NCBI RefSeq assembly: GCF_001184025.1
Contig: NZ_BBYG01000010.1
Span: 310,001 to 374,000, forward strand
DNA from: Streptomyces maremycinicus
Lineage (GTDB): Bacteria > Actinomycetota > Actinomycetes > Streptomycetales > Streptomycetaceae
DNA: 64,000 nt
Reading direction: 5' to 3'
Below, piece by piece: positions 56,650 to 64,000 of this stretch. The stretch's first letter is position 1, and each line of letters begins with the position of its first letter. Under the pieces are notes generated by a model. It was not told the origin of the DNA. It saw only the letters and a program-made list of their open reading frames with translations, and searched no databases. The position numbers were made by a program, and so were the translations under genes.

Positions 56650-58781
56650 CCGCCGAGCCGGACGGGCCGGAGGACAGACTGCGGCGGTTCGCGACGATCT
56701 GGAGCCGGGCCGTGTTCCCGGTGACCTCGACGTCGCTGACCCGGTCCGAGCTGGAGGAGCAACTCCTGCCGCTGGCACGCAGGTTGCGTGAGGCACTGCT
56801 GGCCCGCGCCTTGGACGCCGACACGGGCAGGGCGGTCGGCGCCGCCCTCGTCGACGCGCACTGCACCGACCCCGAGGCGCTCAGCCGCTCCCTCGACTGC
56901 GTCGACGCCTATCTGGTGCTCTACTGCGGCGAGGACGGCCCCCGGGAGGATCTGCGGGCCCGCGCCTCCAGGCTCCAGCACGCCATGGCGGCGGGCTACG
57001 CGCAGGCGCTGCGCGAGCGCACGCTCGCCGAGCAGGAGGCCATCGCCCAGGCCGCGTTGCGGGCCCAGGGCGTGGTCGCGCAGGCCCTGCACGCGAGCGA
57101 GGCCCGCTTCCGGGCGGTCTTCGAGGGGGCCGCGATAGGAATCGGCATCGCCGACCTCGAAGGCAACGTCCTCCAGGTCAACGGGGCCCTGCTGCGCATG
57201 TTCGGCGGCTCCGAGCAGACCCTGCGCGGCCGCCGGGTCCAGGACCTGACCCATCCCGAGGACGCCCCCCAGACCTGGAAGCTGTACGACGAGCTGGTGC
57301 GCGGCGAACGGGAGCACTACCACACGGAGAAGGCCTTCAGTCGCCCCGACGGAACGGTCCTGTGGACCAACCTGACGGTCTCCCTGCTGCGTGACGCGGA
57401 CGGCGCACCGCAGTACTCGCTGGCCCTGATGGAGGACACCACCGAGCGCCGGCTCCTGAACCTGCGGCTGCGCTACGAGGCCACCCACGACGCGCTCACC
57501 GGCCTGCCCAACCGCACCCTGTTCTTCGAACGCCTGGAGAAGGCGCTCGGCGCCGGGGCGGGGCAGCGCTTCGGGCTGTGCTACCTCGACCTGGACGGCT
57601 TCAAGACCATCAACGACAGTCTCGGGCACGCCGCCGGCGACCGGTTGCTCGTCGAGGTCGCCGACCGGCTCCAGTCCTGCGCGACCGCGCCCGGTGAGAT
57701 GGTCGCGCGCCTCGGCGGCGACGAGTTCGTGGCATTGACCACCGGCCCCGACACCCGCCGTGAGGTCGACGAACTGGCCGGGCGCATCATGAACGCCCTG
57801 ATCGCACCGGTGCGCATCGACGGCCGGGAACTGACCGTGCGCGGCAGCATCGGCATCGTCGAGGGCCCGGCGGGGGAACGCAGCGCGGCGGAGGTGCTGC
57901 GCAGCGCCGACATCACCATGTACCGCGCCAAGTCGGCGGGCGGCAACCGCTTCGAGCTCGCCGACCCGGAGGCCGACGCCCGCGCCATCACCCGCCACGG
58001 GCTGACCACCGCGCTCCCCGCGGCCCTCGACCGCGGCGAGTTCTTCATCGAGTACCAGCCGCTCGTCCACCTCGGTGACGGCAGTGTGCGCGGCGCGGAG
58101 GCCCTGGTGCGCTGGCTGCACCCGCAGCACGGGGTGCTCGGACCGGACCGGTTCATCCCGCTCGCCGAGCACACCGGGCTGATCGTGCCGCTGGGCCGCT
58201 GGGTCCTGGAGGAGTCGGTCCGGCAGGCCGGCGAGTGGCGGGAGCGGGCCGGTGACACGGATCCCCTCCGGATCAACGTCAACCTCTCCCCGTGCCAGCT
58301 CACCCATCCCGGTCTGGTGCAGGACACCGTCGACATCCTGGAACGCGCGGGTGTCGCACCGGAGGCCCTGTGCCTGGAGGTGACGGAGTCGGCGTTGATC
58401 GGCGCCGACGACGACCTGCTCAAACCGCTGCGGCGGCTCGCCGAGATGGGCGTCGACATCGCCCTGGACGACTTCGGCACCGGCTACTCCAACCTGGCCA
58501 ACCTGCGGCGCCTCCCGGTGAGCGTGCTCAAGCTGGACCGCTCCTTCACCCAGGGCATGCAGCAGTTCCCGGCGGACCCCGTCGACCTCAAGATCGTCGA
58601 GGGGATCGTCTCGCTCGCCCACAGCCTGGACCTCGCGGTCACGGTGGAGGGCGTGGAGACCGGGGCGCAGGCCGAGCAGCTGCGGATACTGGGCTGCGAC
58701 ACGGCCCAGGGCTGGTACTACGCCCGCCCGGGCCCGCCGGACCGGCTCCACGAGCTGGCCCTGGTGGACGCGACGGGGTGA
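56646..58781 (+). CDS. rmdA: PAS-GGDEF-EAL cyclic-di-GMP enzyme, RmdA-like
   Basis: A 711-residue c-di-GMP turnover protein. Residues 1-155 are helical and possibly a coiled sensor, and a PAS domain follows (about 155-275, FRAVFEGAAIGIGIADLEGN). The GGDEF domain (about 285-440) has an intact RLGGDEF at about 355-361, and the EAL domain (about 455-700) has EALVRW, with NVNLSP and DDFGTGYSN intact. Both synthesis and breakdown look possible. Domain order, size and the lipoprotein-methyltransferase neighbourhood match RmdA of S. coelicolor, which influences aerial mycelium formation. The symbol rests on remembered synteny, not on alignment. GTG start. Confidence 0.85.
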   Translation: MTAEPDGPEDRLRRFATIWSRAVFPVTSTSLTRSELEEQLLPLARRLREALLARALDADTGRAVGAALVDAHCTDPEALSRSLDCVDAYLVLYCGEDGPREDLRARASRLQHAMAAGYAQALRERTLAEQEAIAQAALRAQGVVAQALHASEARFRAVFEGAAIGIGIADLEGNVLQVNGALLRMFGGSEQTLRGRRVQDLTHPEDAPQTWKLYDELVRGEREHYHTEKAFSRPDGTVLWTNLTVSLLRDADGAPQYSLALMEDTTERRLLNLRLRYEATHDALTGLPNRTLFFERLEKALGAGAGQRFGLCYLDLDGFKTINDSLGHAAGDRLLVEVADRLQSCATAPGEMVARLGGDEFVALTTGPDTRREVDELAGRIMNALIAPVRIDGRELTVRGSIGIVEGPAGERSAAEVLRSADITMYRAKSAGGNRFELADPEADARAITRHGLTTALPAALDRGEFFIEYQPLVHLGDGSVRGAEALVRWLHPQHGVLGPDRFIPLAEHTGLIVPLGRWVLEESVRQAGEWRERAGDTDPLRINVNLSPCQLTHPGLVQDTVDILERAGVAPEALCLEVTESALIGADDDLLKPLRRLAEMGVDIALDDFGTGYSNLANLRRLPVSVLKLDRSFTQGMQQFPADPVDLKIVEGIVSLAHSLDLAVTVEGVETGAQAEQLRILGCDTAQGWYYARPGPPDRLHELALVDATG

Positions 58782-58830
58782 CCGGACGACCCGTTCGCGG
58801 GGGCGCGGGGGTCACCCACGAGGAGGGCGG

Positions 58831-59289
58831 GTGACCCCGGAGAACGAGGACACGCACGAAGCCGCCCACCGCGCCGGGCGCGACGGCATGAGTGACGCCG
58901 CGGACGACGCCGGGCGGGGCGGTGTGGACGAGGCGATCGCCGGTGAGCTGGCCCTGATGGACCCCGCCGTGCGCGTCTCCCGCGCCCTCTTCGAGCGGCT
59001 GCTCGACCCGGAGTTCGTCGAGGTCGGCTCCTCGGGCCGCCGCTACACCTACGAGGACATGCTGGCCCGGCTGCCCGAACACCCCGGCAGCTCGCAGGCA
59101 GGGCCCCGCTACCGGCCGTCGGCGATCAAGGGCGTCCTGCTGGCGCCCGGGTTGGTCCACCTCACCTACGAGACGGACTTCGACGGCCGGCGCGCCCGGC
59201 GCAGCTCGCTGTGGCGCAGGCGGAGCGCGGAGACGGGCTGGCGGATGTACCACCACCAGGGCACCCCGGTCCCGCCGGAAGCCGTGTAG
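58831..59289 (+). CDS. DUF4440 / NTF2-like protein
   Basis: A 152-residue protein. After a 35-residue charged head, it reads like a small NTF2-like (DUF4440) domain: ELALMDPAVRVSRALFERLLDPEFVEVGSSGRRYTYEDML and the end GWRMYHHQGTPV. No catalytic residues can be named. GTG at 58831 has GAGGAGGG upstream; it lies 49 bp after the c-di-GMP gene and may belong to the same transcript. Confidence 0.78.
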   Translation: MTPENEDTHEAAHRAGRDGMSDAADDAGRGGVDEAIAGELALMDPAVRVSRALFERLLDPEFVEVGSSGRRYTYEDMLARLPEHPGSSQAGPRYRPSAIKGVLLAPGLVHLTYETDFDGRRARRSSLWRRRSAETGWRMYHHQGTPVPPEAV

Positions 59290-59292
59290 CCG

Positions 59293-59456
59293 TTGCCTCG
59301 TCGCCCCGTACTTCCACAACCCCGCAGCTCCGCAGCCCCATGGCCCCGCAGCCCCGCAACCCCGTGGCCGCTCGGCCGGCAGGCCCGCAGCGCTGTAGCC
59401 CCGGAGCCGTCGGCCTGGCAGGCCCGCAACCGAACGGCCGCACGGCCGCTCGGCGC
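59293..59456. repeat. Degenerate CCGCAG-type low-complexity stretch
   Basis: Repeated CCCCGCAG, CTCCGCAG, CCCCGCAACCCC and GGCCGCTCGGCC-like units between the DUF4440 gene and a convergent LysR gene. It contains no gene; GGCCGCACGGCCGCTCGGC near the end can form hairpins and may terminate both sides. Confidence 0.5.
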
Positions 59457-60301
59457 TAGCCCGCCTCGCGTTCCCTGGCGTCCTCGGCCACCGAGACGGC
59501 CGCCCGGACCAGCGCCGCCGTCGCCGTGGAGCGGGACTGCTGGGGCCAGGCCACGGCCAGCATGGCGGGCGGCGCGTCCAGGACCGGGCGGTAGACGACG
59601 CCCGGCCGGGGATAGCGGTCGGCCACCGACGCCGGCAGCAGGGCGACGACCTCGCCCAGGCCCACCAGGGCGAGGAGCTGGGCGAGGTCATGGCCCCTGC
59701 CGCGCACCTCGTCGATGTAGGCGTGCACCTCGTCCGGGCGCAGCCCCAGGTCGGCCAGGCGCAGCGCGGTCCGGCCGGCCAGCGGATGCCCCACGGCGAG
59801 GGCGGCCACCCTCGACTCGGCGGCCAGGTCCTCCGTGTCGAGGCCGGTGCGGTCGTACGGCTCGTGGACCAGGGCGACATCGGCCTCGCCCCGGCGCAGC
59901 AGCAGGGGCTGCTCGTGCCAGGCGCACAGCCGGACGGTGACCGGCAGGGCCGCGGGGTCGGCCGCGTACCGGGCGAGCATCCCCTCCAGCAACCCGGCGT
60001 CCCCGTCGGCCTTCACCGCCAGCACCAGCTTCGGCTCGGGGGCGGCGGCCCGCCGGGCCCGGCGCCCGGCGGCCTCCAGGGCCGCGAGCGCGAACCGGGC
60101 CTCCACCAGCAGGACTTCGCCCGCCGGGGTCAGCTCCACGCGGTGCGTGTTCCGCTCGAACAGGACGGCCCCCAGCTCATTCTCCAGCTGTCGGACGGCG
60201 CGGGACAGCGGCGGCGACGAGATGCCCAGCCGCTCGGCGGCGCGGGCGAAGTTGAGCTCCTCGGCGACGGCCACGAAGTAGCGCAGCGGGCGGGACTCCA
60301 T
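59456..60301 (-). CDS. LysR-family transcriptional regulator
   Basis: A 281-residue LysR protein with the N-terminal winged helix (MESRPLRYFVAVAEELNFAR, AERLGISSPPLSRAVRQLE) and a periplasmic-binding-like effector domain. It diverges from the NmrA-like oxidoreductase gene, and the 123-bp gap between them holds inverted repeats, so it probably controls that gene and itself. ATG at 60301. The effector is unknown. Confidence 0.92.
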   Translation of the reverse strand: MESRPLRYFVAVAEELNFARAAERLGISSPPLSRAVRQLENELGAVLFERNTHRVELTPAGEVLLVEARFALAALEAAGRRARRAAAPEPKLVLAVKADGDAGLLEGMLARYAADPAALPVTVRLCAWHEQPLLLRRGEADVALVHEPYDRTGLDTEDLAAESRVAALAVGHPLAGRTALRLADLGLRPDEVHAYIDEVRGRGHDLAQLLALVGLGEVVALLPASVADRYPRPGVVYRPVLDAPPAMLAVAWPQQSRSTATAALVRAAVSVAEDAREREAG

Positions 60302-60313
60302 GGGCGGCCCTCC

Positions 60314-60402
60314 GATCGGTATTGCTCTGAGGGTAACAACCGCGAGCCGATCGATCCTTCAGTTACCGCGCGCGGGGCAGCAGGCTCGACGGCATACCGA
60401 TC
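60314..60402. promoter_or_regulatory. Divergent promoter region with two nested inverted repeats
   Basis: Outer repeat GATCGGTAT (60314-60322) and its complement ATACCGATC (60394-60402). Inner repeat GGTAAC (60332-60337) and GTTACC (60362-60367), 24 bp apart. They suit a LysR tetramer binding two sites across the 123-bp gap. Confidence 0.55.
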
Positions 60403-60424
60403 ACCGCGACATCTGGAGCAGTTC

Positions 60425-61315
60425 ATGATCGTCATCACCACTCCGACCGGCCAGATCGGCCGTGAGGTCCTGGCCCGTGTGCTCGACGCCGACGACGGCG
60501 CGACACCGGTCCGGGTGATCGTCCGTGACCCCGCCCGGCTCTCCCCGGAGGTCCGGGGACGCGTCGAGGCGGTCCAGGGGTCCCACGCCGACCCCGCCGT
60601 CCTGAAGGAGGCGTGCGAGGGCGCCGACCGGATCTTCTGGCTGGTGCCCCCGACGCCCGGGGCCGCCAGTGTCGAGGGCCACTTCCGCACGTTCACCGAG
60701 CCGCTGTGCGAGGTGGTCGGCGGCCGGGGCGTCGAGCGGGTGGTGTCCGTCTCTACCCTGGGCCGGGGCGTCGCCGAGCACGCCGGACCGATCTCGGCCT
60801 CACTGGCCATGGACGAGGCGATCGCCGCAACGGGTGTGCACTACCGGGCGCTGTGTCCGCCGTCCCTGATGGAGAACCTGCTGCGTCAGACGGCCTCGAT
60901 CCGGGCCGAGGGTGTCTGGTCGGAGGCGCTCGAGCGGGACCGTGTGGTGCGCACCTGCGCCGTCCGGGACGTCGCCGCCGAGGCGGCCCGGCTGCTGCTG
61001 GACGGCTCCTGGACCGGGTACGAGGACGTTCCGCTGGTGGGCCCGGACGCCCTCACCCCCGAGGACATGGCCGGGGTCGTCTCCGAGGTGCTGGAGCGGC
61101 CCGTCCGGCTCCGGCAGATCACCGTCGGCGAGCTGAGGACGCGGCTGACGGGCTTCGGTGCCTCCGAAGCCTGGGCGCGGGGGGTGGCCGACATGGTCCA
61201 CGCCCAGAACACCCAGGGCTTCTACGGCGTCACCCGTCCCAGCACCCCCGACACCGCGCCCACGAGCTTCCGCCGATGGTGCGAGGAGGTACTGAAGCCG
61301 GCCGTCCACGGCTAG
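60425..61315 (+). CDS. NmrA-like NAD(P)-binding oxidoreductase
   Basis: A 296-residue atypical SDR of the NmrA/HSCARG group. The Rossmann start is MIVITTPTGQIGREVLARVL (TGxxGR), followed by VIVRDPARLSPEVRG, a typical position for NADPH/NADH discrimination, and DADPAVLKEACEGADRIFWL-like features. Members act as quinone reductases or redox-sensing regulators. The divergent LysR gene suggests induction by a redox-active compound. ATG at 60425. Confidence 0.85.
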   Translation: MIVITTPTGQIGREVLARVLDADDGATPVRVIVRDPARLSPEVRGRVEAVQGSHADPAVLKEACEGADRIFWLVPPTPGAASVEGHFRTFTEPLCEVVGGRGVERVVSVSTLGRGVAEHAGPISASLAMDEAIAATGVHYRALCPPSLMENLLRQTASIRAEGVWSEALERDRVVRTCAVRDVAAEAARLLLDGSWTGYEDVPLVGPDALTPEDMAGVVSEVLERPVRLRQITVGELRTRLTGFGASEAWARGVADMVHAQNTQGFYGVTRPSTPDTAPTSFRRWCEEVLKPAVHG

Positions 61316-61413
61316 GCCACCCCCGCCACGGTCTCCGCGTGCCGCCTCCGCCGCGGCCCCCGCCGGCCGGCCGCGCCCCCGCTCCTGCCCCTCGCCCCCG
61401 CCCCGCCCCCCGT

Positions 61414-62298
61414 TCAGCGTTCCAGGAGCATGCGTTGGAGTTCGCGGGCGGCGCGGGGTGGGGCTACGTCGCTGCGGTGGGCCAGGGCGATCGCGCGGTG
61501 CAGGCCGGGGCGGGCCAGGGGGGTGACCCGCAGGCCCCGGCCCGAGCGGGCGGCCACCATGCGGGGGACGACGGCCACGCCCAGCCCGGCCCGTACGAAA
61601 CCGAGCACCGCGTCCATCTCCCCGCCCTCCACCGCGAAGTCCGGCTCGAACCCCTCGGCCCGGCAGGCGGCCACGGTCAGTTCCCGCAGGTCGTAGCCGT
61701 GCCGGAACATCACCATGCGTTCGCCCTCCAGGTCGGCGATGCGCACGGTACGCCGTCCCTCGCCCGGCTTGGCGGCCTCCGGGGAGGACACCACCACCAG
61801 GTCCTCGCGCAGCAGCTCCACCGTCGTCAGGGCCGGGGACGGGGTGGGCAGCGGCAGCACGACCAGGGCGAGGTCGAGGGCGCCGCGGGCCAGCTCCCGG
61901 ACCAGGTCGTGCGAGCCGCCCTCCTCGATCAGCAGCCGGATGCCCGGATAGCGGTCGTGGAAGGCGCGCAGCACGTCCGGCAGCAGTCCCGTGCACAGAC
62001 TCGGCGTGGCCCCGAGCCGCACCCGCCCGCTGCGCAGCTGCACCAGCTCCTGCACCTCGTAGCGCGCGGTCTCCGTGTCCGCGAGGATCCGCCGCGCCAG
62101 CGGCAGCAGCGCCTCGCCCGCGTCGGTGAGGGTGATGTTCCCGCGCGCCCGCAGGAACAGATCCGCCCCCAACTCCCGCTCCAGCGCCTTGATCTGCTGC
62201 GAGAGAGAGGGCTGCGCCACGTGCACGAGCTCGGCGGCCCGGGTGAAGTGCCGGGTCTCGGCGACCGCCACGAAGTACTGGAGCTGCTGGAACTGCAT
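61414..62298 (-). CDS. LysR-family transcriptional regulator
   Basis: A 294-residue LysR protein. The winged helix [20 protein letters not shown] and [19 protein letters not shown] is canonical, followed by the effector-binding domain (about 90-290). It diverges from the succinate dehydrogenase operon across 95 bp and may regulate it; LysR genes with this N-terminus are widespread in Streptomyces, so the link is only positional. A very C-rich stretch of about 100 bp lies past its stop. Confidence 0.92.
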   Translation of the reverse strand: MQFQQLQYFVAVAETRHFTRAAELVHVAQPSLSQQIKALERELGADLFLRARGNITLTDAGEALLPLARRILADTETARYEVQELVQLRSGRVRLGATPSLCTGLLPDVLRAFHDRYPGIRLLIEEGGSHDLVRELARGALDLALVVLPLPTPSPALTTVELLREDLVVVSSPEAAKPGEGRRTVRIADLEGERMVMFRHGYDLRELTVAACRAEGFEPDFAVEGGEMDAVLGFVRAGLGVAVVPRMVAARSGRGLRVTPLARPGLHRAIALAHRSDVAPPRAARELQRMLLER

Positions 62299-62393
62299 GC
62301 CCCCAGCCTACGTCGGCGATAGTCGGAGCCTATGGAATCGAGGCGGACCATGTCTTGGACCGATGGGGTGGTCCGGCCCTAGCGTCTTGACCC

Positions 62394-63101
62394 ATGGCTC
62401 TGGCAACGCGGACGGACCGACGGCCGTCCATGGCGCGCACCGTCTGGGACTCCTCCGTCGGCAAGAAGACGGTGATGGCCGTCAGCGGCATGATCATGCT
62501 GCTGTACCTGGTCGTCCACGTCATCGGCAATCTGAAGATCTTCTTCGGTGCGGAGGAGTTCAATCACTACGCCCACTGGCTGCGGGTGGTGGGCGAACCG
62601 TTCATGCACTACGGATGGACGCTCTGGCTCGTGCGCGTCGCGCTGATCGTCGCGGTGATCGCCCACGGCGTCTCCGCGTACCAGCTCAGCCGCCGCGACA
62701 TCAAGGCGCGGCCCAGCAAGTACGTACACAGGAAGCCGCGGGCGAGCTACGCCACCCGCACCATGCGCTGGGGCGGCATCATCCTGGCCCTGTTCATCGT
62801 GTGGCACCTGCTGGACCTGACGACCGGCACCGTGCACAGCGGCGGCTTCCAGGAGGGCCACCCGTACCAGAACGTCGTGGACACCTTCTCCACCTGGTAC
62901 GGGAACGTCATCTACATCGTGGCGATGCTCGCCGTCGGCCTGCACGTCCGGCACGGCTTCTGGAGCGCCGCCCAGACCCTCGGCGTCGGCAGCCGTACCC
63001 GCGACCGCGCCCTCAAGATCTTCGCCGACGTCCTCGCGCTGCTGCTCACGGCCGGCTTCCTCGCCGTCCCCGTGGGCGTCATGACCGGAGTGGTGAGCTG
63101 A
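62394..63101 (+). CDS. sdhC: Succinate dehydrogenase cytochrome b subunit
   Basis: A 235-residue membrane subunit of the Bacillus/actinobacterial type (b558-like) with five predicted helices (about 29-48, 74-98, 124-146, 166-184 and 207-229). Histidines in helices ([29 protein letters not shown]) can bind two hemes. It passes electrons from succinate to menaquinone. ATG at 62394. It is followed after 2 bp by sdhA, so the two are coupled. Confidence 0.93.
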   Translation: MALATRTDRRPSMARTVWDSSVGKKTVMAVSGMIMLLYLVVHVIGNLKIFFGAEEFNHYAHWLRVVGEPFMHYGWTLWLVRVALIVAVIAHGVSAYQLSRRDIKARPSKYVHRKPRASYATRTMRWGGIILALFIVWHLLDLTTGTVHSGGFQEGHPYQNVVDTFSTWYGNVIYIVAMLAVGLHVRHGFWSAAQTLGVGSRTRDRALKIFADVLALLLTAGFLAVPVGVMTGVVS

Positions 63102-63103
63102 AC

Positions 63104-64000
63104 ATGACTGCCTTCTCCGCCTACGCGGACTACGAGACCGGTGAGCCGGTCGTCGACACCAAGGCCCCTTCCGGCCCCGTCGCCGAGCGCTGGGACAAGC
63201 GCCGCTTCGAGGCCAGGCTGGTCAACCCGGCCAACCGGCGCAAGCACACGGTGATCGTCGTGGGCACCGGCCTCGCGGGCGGCTCGGCCGGCGCCACCCT
63301 CGCCGAACAGGGCTACCACGTCGTCCAGTTCTGCTACCAGGACTCCCCGCGCCGCGCCCACTCCATCGCCGCCCAGGGCGGCATCAACGCGGCGAAGAAC
63401 TACCGCAACGACGGCGACTCCGTCCACCGCCTGTTCTACGACACCGTCAAGGGCGGCGACTTCCGGGCGCGGGAGTCCAACGTGCACCGGCTCGCGCAGA
63501 TCTCGGTCGAGATCATCGACCAGTGCGTGGCCCAGGGCGTGCCCTTCGCGCGGGAGTACGGCGGGCTGCTCGACACACGGTCGTTCGGCGGCGTGCAGGT
63601 CTCGCGGACCTTCTACGCCCGCGGCCAGACGGGCCAGCAGCTCCTGCTCGGCGCCTACCAGGCCCTCAGCAGGCAGATCGCCGCCGGCAACATCGAGATG
63701 CACCCGCGCACCGAGATGCTCGACCTGATCGTCGTGGACGGCCGGGCGCGCGGGATCGTGGCCCGGGACCTGATCACCGGGAAGATCGACACCTACTTCG
63801 CGGACGCCGTCGTCCTGGCGAGCGGCGGTTACGGAAACGTCTTCTACCTGTCGACCAACGCCATGAACTCCAACGCCACGGCGATCTGGCGGGCGCACCG
63901 GCGGGGCGCGTACTTCGCGAACCCCTGTTTCACACAGATCCACCCCACCTGCATCCCGCGCACCGGCGACCACCAGTCGAAGCTGACGCTGATGAGCGAG
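63104..64000 (+). CDS. sdhA: Succinate dehydrogenase / fumarate reductase flavoprotein subunit, C-terminus cut by window edge
   Basis: The first 299 residues of an SdhA-type flavoprotein (full length usually about 640-650). The FAD-binding [24 protein letters not shown] (about 46-69) is clear. The covalent-FAD site [15 protein letters not shown] (His about 86) and [19 protein letters not shown] are also present. [20 protein letters not shown] at the end belongs to the dicarboxylate site. The sdhB gene is expected just outside the window. Confidence 0.95.
   Translation, partial: MTAFSAYADYETGEPVVDTKAPSGPVAERWDKRRFEARLVNPANRRKHTVIVVGTGLAGGSAGATLAEQGYHVVQFCYQDSPRRAHSIAAQGGINAAKNYRNDGDSVHRLFYDTVKGGDFRARESNVHRLAQISVEIIDQCVAQGVPFAREYGGLLDTRSFGGVQVSRTFYARGQTGQQLLLGAYQALSRQIAAGNIEMHPRTEMLDLIVVDGRARGIVARDLITGKIDTYFADAVVLASGGYGNVFYLSTNAMNSNATAIWRAHRRGAYFANPCFTQIHPTCIPRTGDHQSKLTLMSE

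Noticed and set aside
61316..61413. C-rich tract taken as a possible small gene
   Set aside because: Very biased composition with no start signal; treated as a spacer past the LysR stop.

Overview
The window reads as linear-chromosome DNA of a Streptomyces (or a very close actinomycete). Base composition is very GC-rich with strong third-position GC bias. GTG starts and ATGA/GTGA stop-start overlaps are common. The gene content is typical of the genus: a GH19 chitinase behind a DasR-like operator, RmdA-like PAS-GGDEF-EAL protein, SpoIIE-type phosphatase, Rpf-like lytic protein, LysX, class F sortase and ECF sigma/anti-sigma pair. No tRNA, rRNA, CRISPR array, transposase or integrase was seen.

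Layout. 1-2.3 kb: the end of a membrane-anchored protein and a secreted chitinase, both leftward. 2.3-3.35 kb: a coding-poor stretch with possible gene remnants. 3.3-8.1 kb: a leftward formaldehyde/alcohol dehydrogenase, a membrane protein and a PucR-type regulator. 8.4-17.5 kb: a tightly packed rightward stress operon, dnaK-grpE-dnaJ(CbpA type)-cbpM-like-clpB-trxC-like-UBP zinc finger-cNMP/thioredoxin-reductase-like flavoprotein. It looks like a second chaperone system, separate from the usual HspR-controlled dnaK operon. It is followed by panD, a small GNAT-like protein and a proline-rich peptide.

18.9-31.6 kb: gnd; a secreted Rpf-LysM-M23 protein; a multidrug/metabolite-type transporter; a ferric-siderophore-reductase-like Fe-S protein; glgA (probably the maltose-1-phosphate-forming GlgM type) with glgC; a wax-ester synthase/DGAT; two SDR enzymes; a degenerate HD-domain protein; and an unrecognised 57-residue protein. 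31.6-37 kb: an amidase and a probable L-fucose (or related deoxysugar) oxidation cluster, with a divergent FadR/GntR regulator, SDR, aldo-keto reductase, mutarotase and lactonase. Palindromic GntR-type operators lie in the divergent promoter.

37-50.4 kb: lipase-maturation-factor-like membrane protein, a small acidic secreted protein, PAS-GAF-SpoIIE-HATPase, Fpg/Nei glycosylase, an ECF sigma-hypothetical-anti-sigma set, CapA-like lipoprotein, a universal stress protein, LysX and a polysaccharide deacetylase. 50.4-54.2 kb: a cell-surface group of class F sortase, two small secreted proteins with hydrophobic-plus-arginine tails, a DUF4239 membrane protein and a proline-rich secreted protein. 54.4-58.8 kb: an SCO0930-like lipoprotein, a methyltransferase and RmdA-like c-di-GMP enzyme. 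58.8-64 kb: a DUF4440-like protein, two LysR regulators, an NmrA-like oxidoreductase and the start of a succinate dehydrogenase operon (sdhC, sdhA cut by the window end).

The most unusual content is the accessory chaperone/redox operon with its CbpM-like partner and UBP zinc finger. Others are the chitinase promoter with a DasR-type palindrome exactly between -35 and -10, a Streptomyces hairpin repeat inserted in-frame into a sugar mutarotase, and the sortase neighbourhood with candidate non-LPXTG substrates. All functional calls come from reading the sequence by eye; no database search was run.
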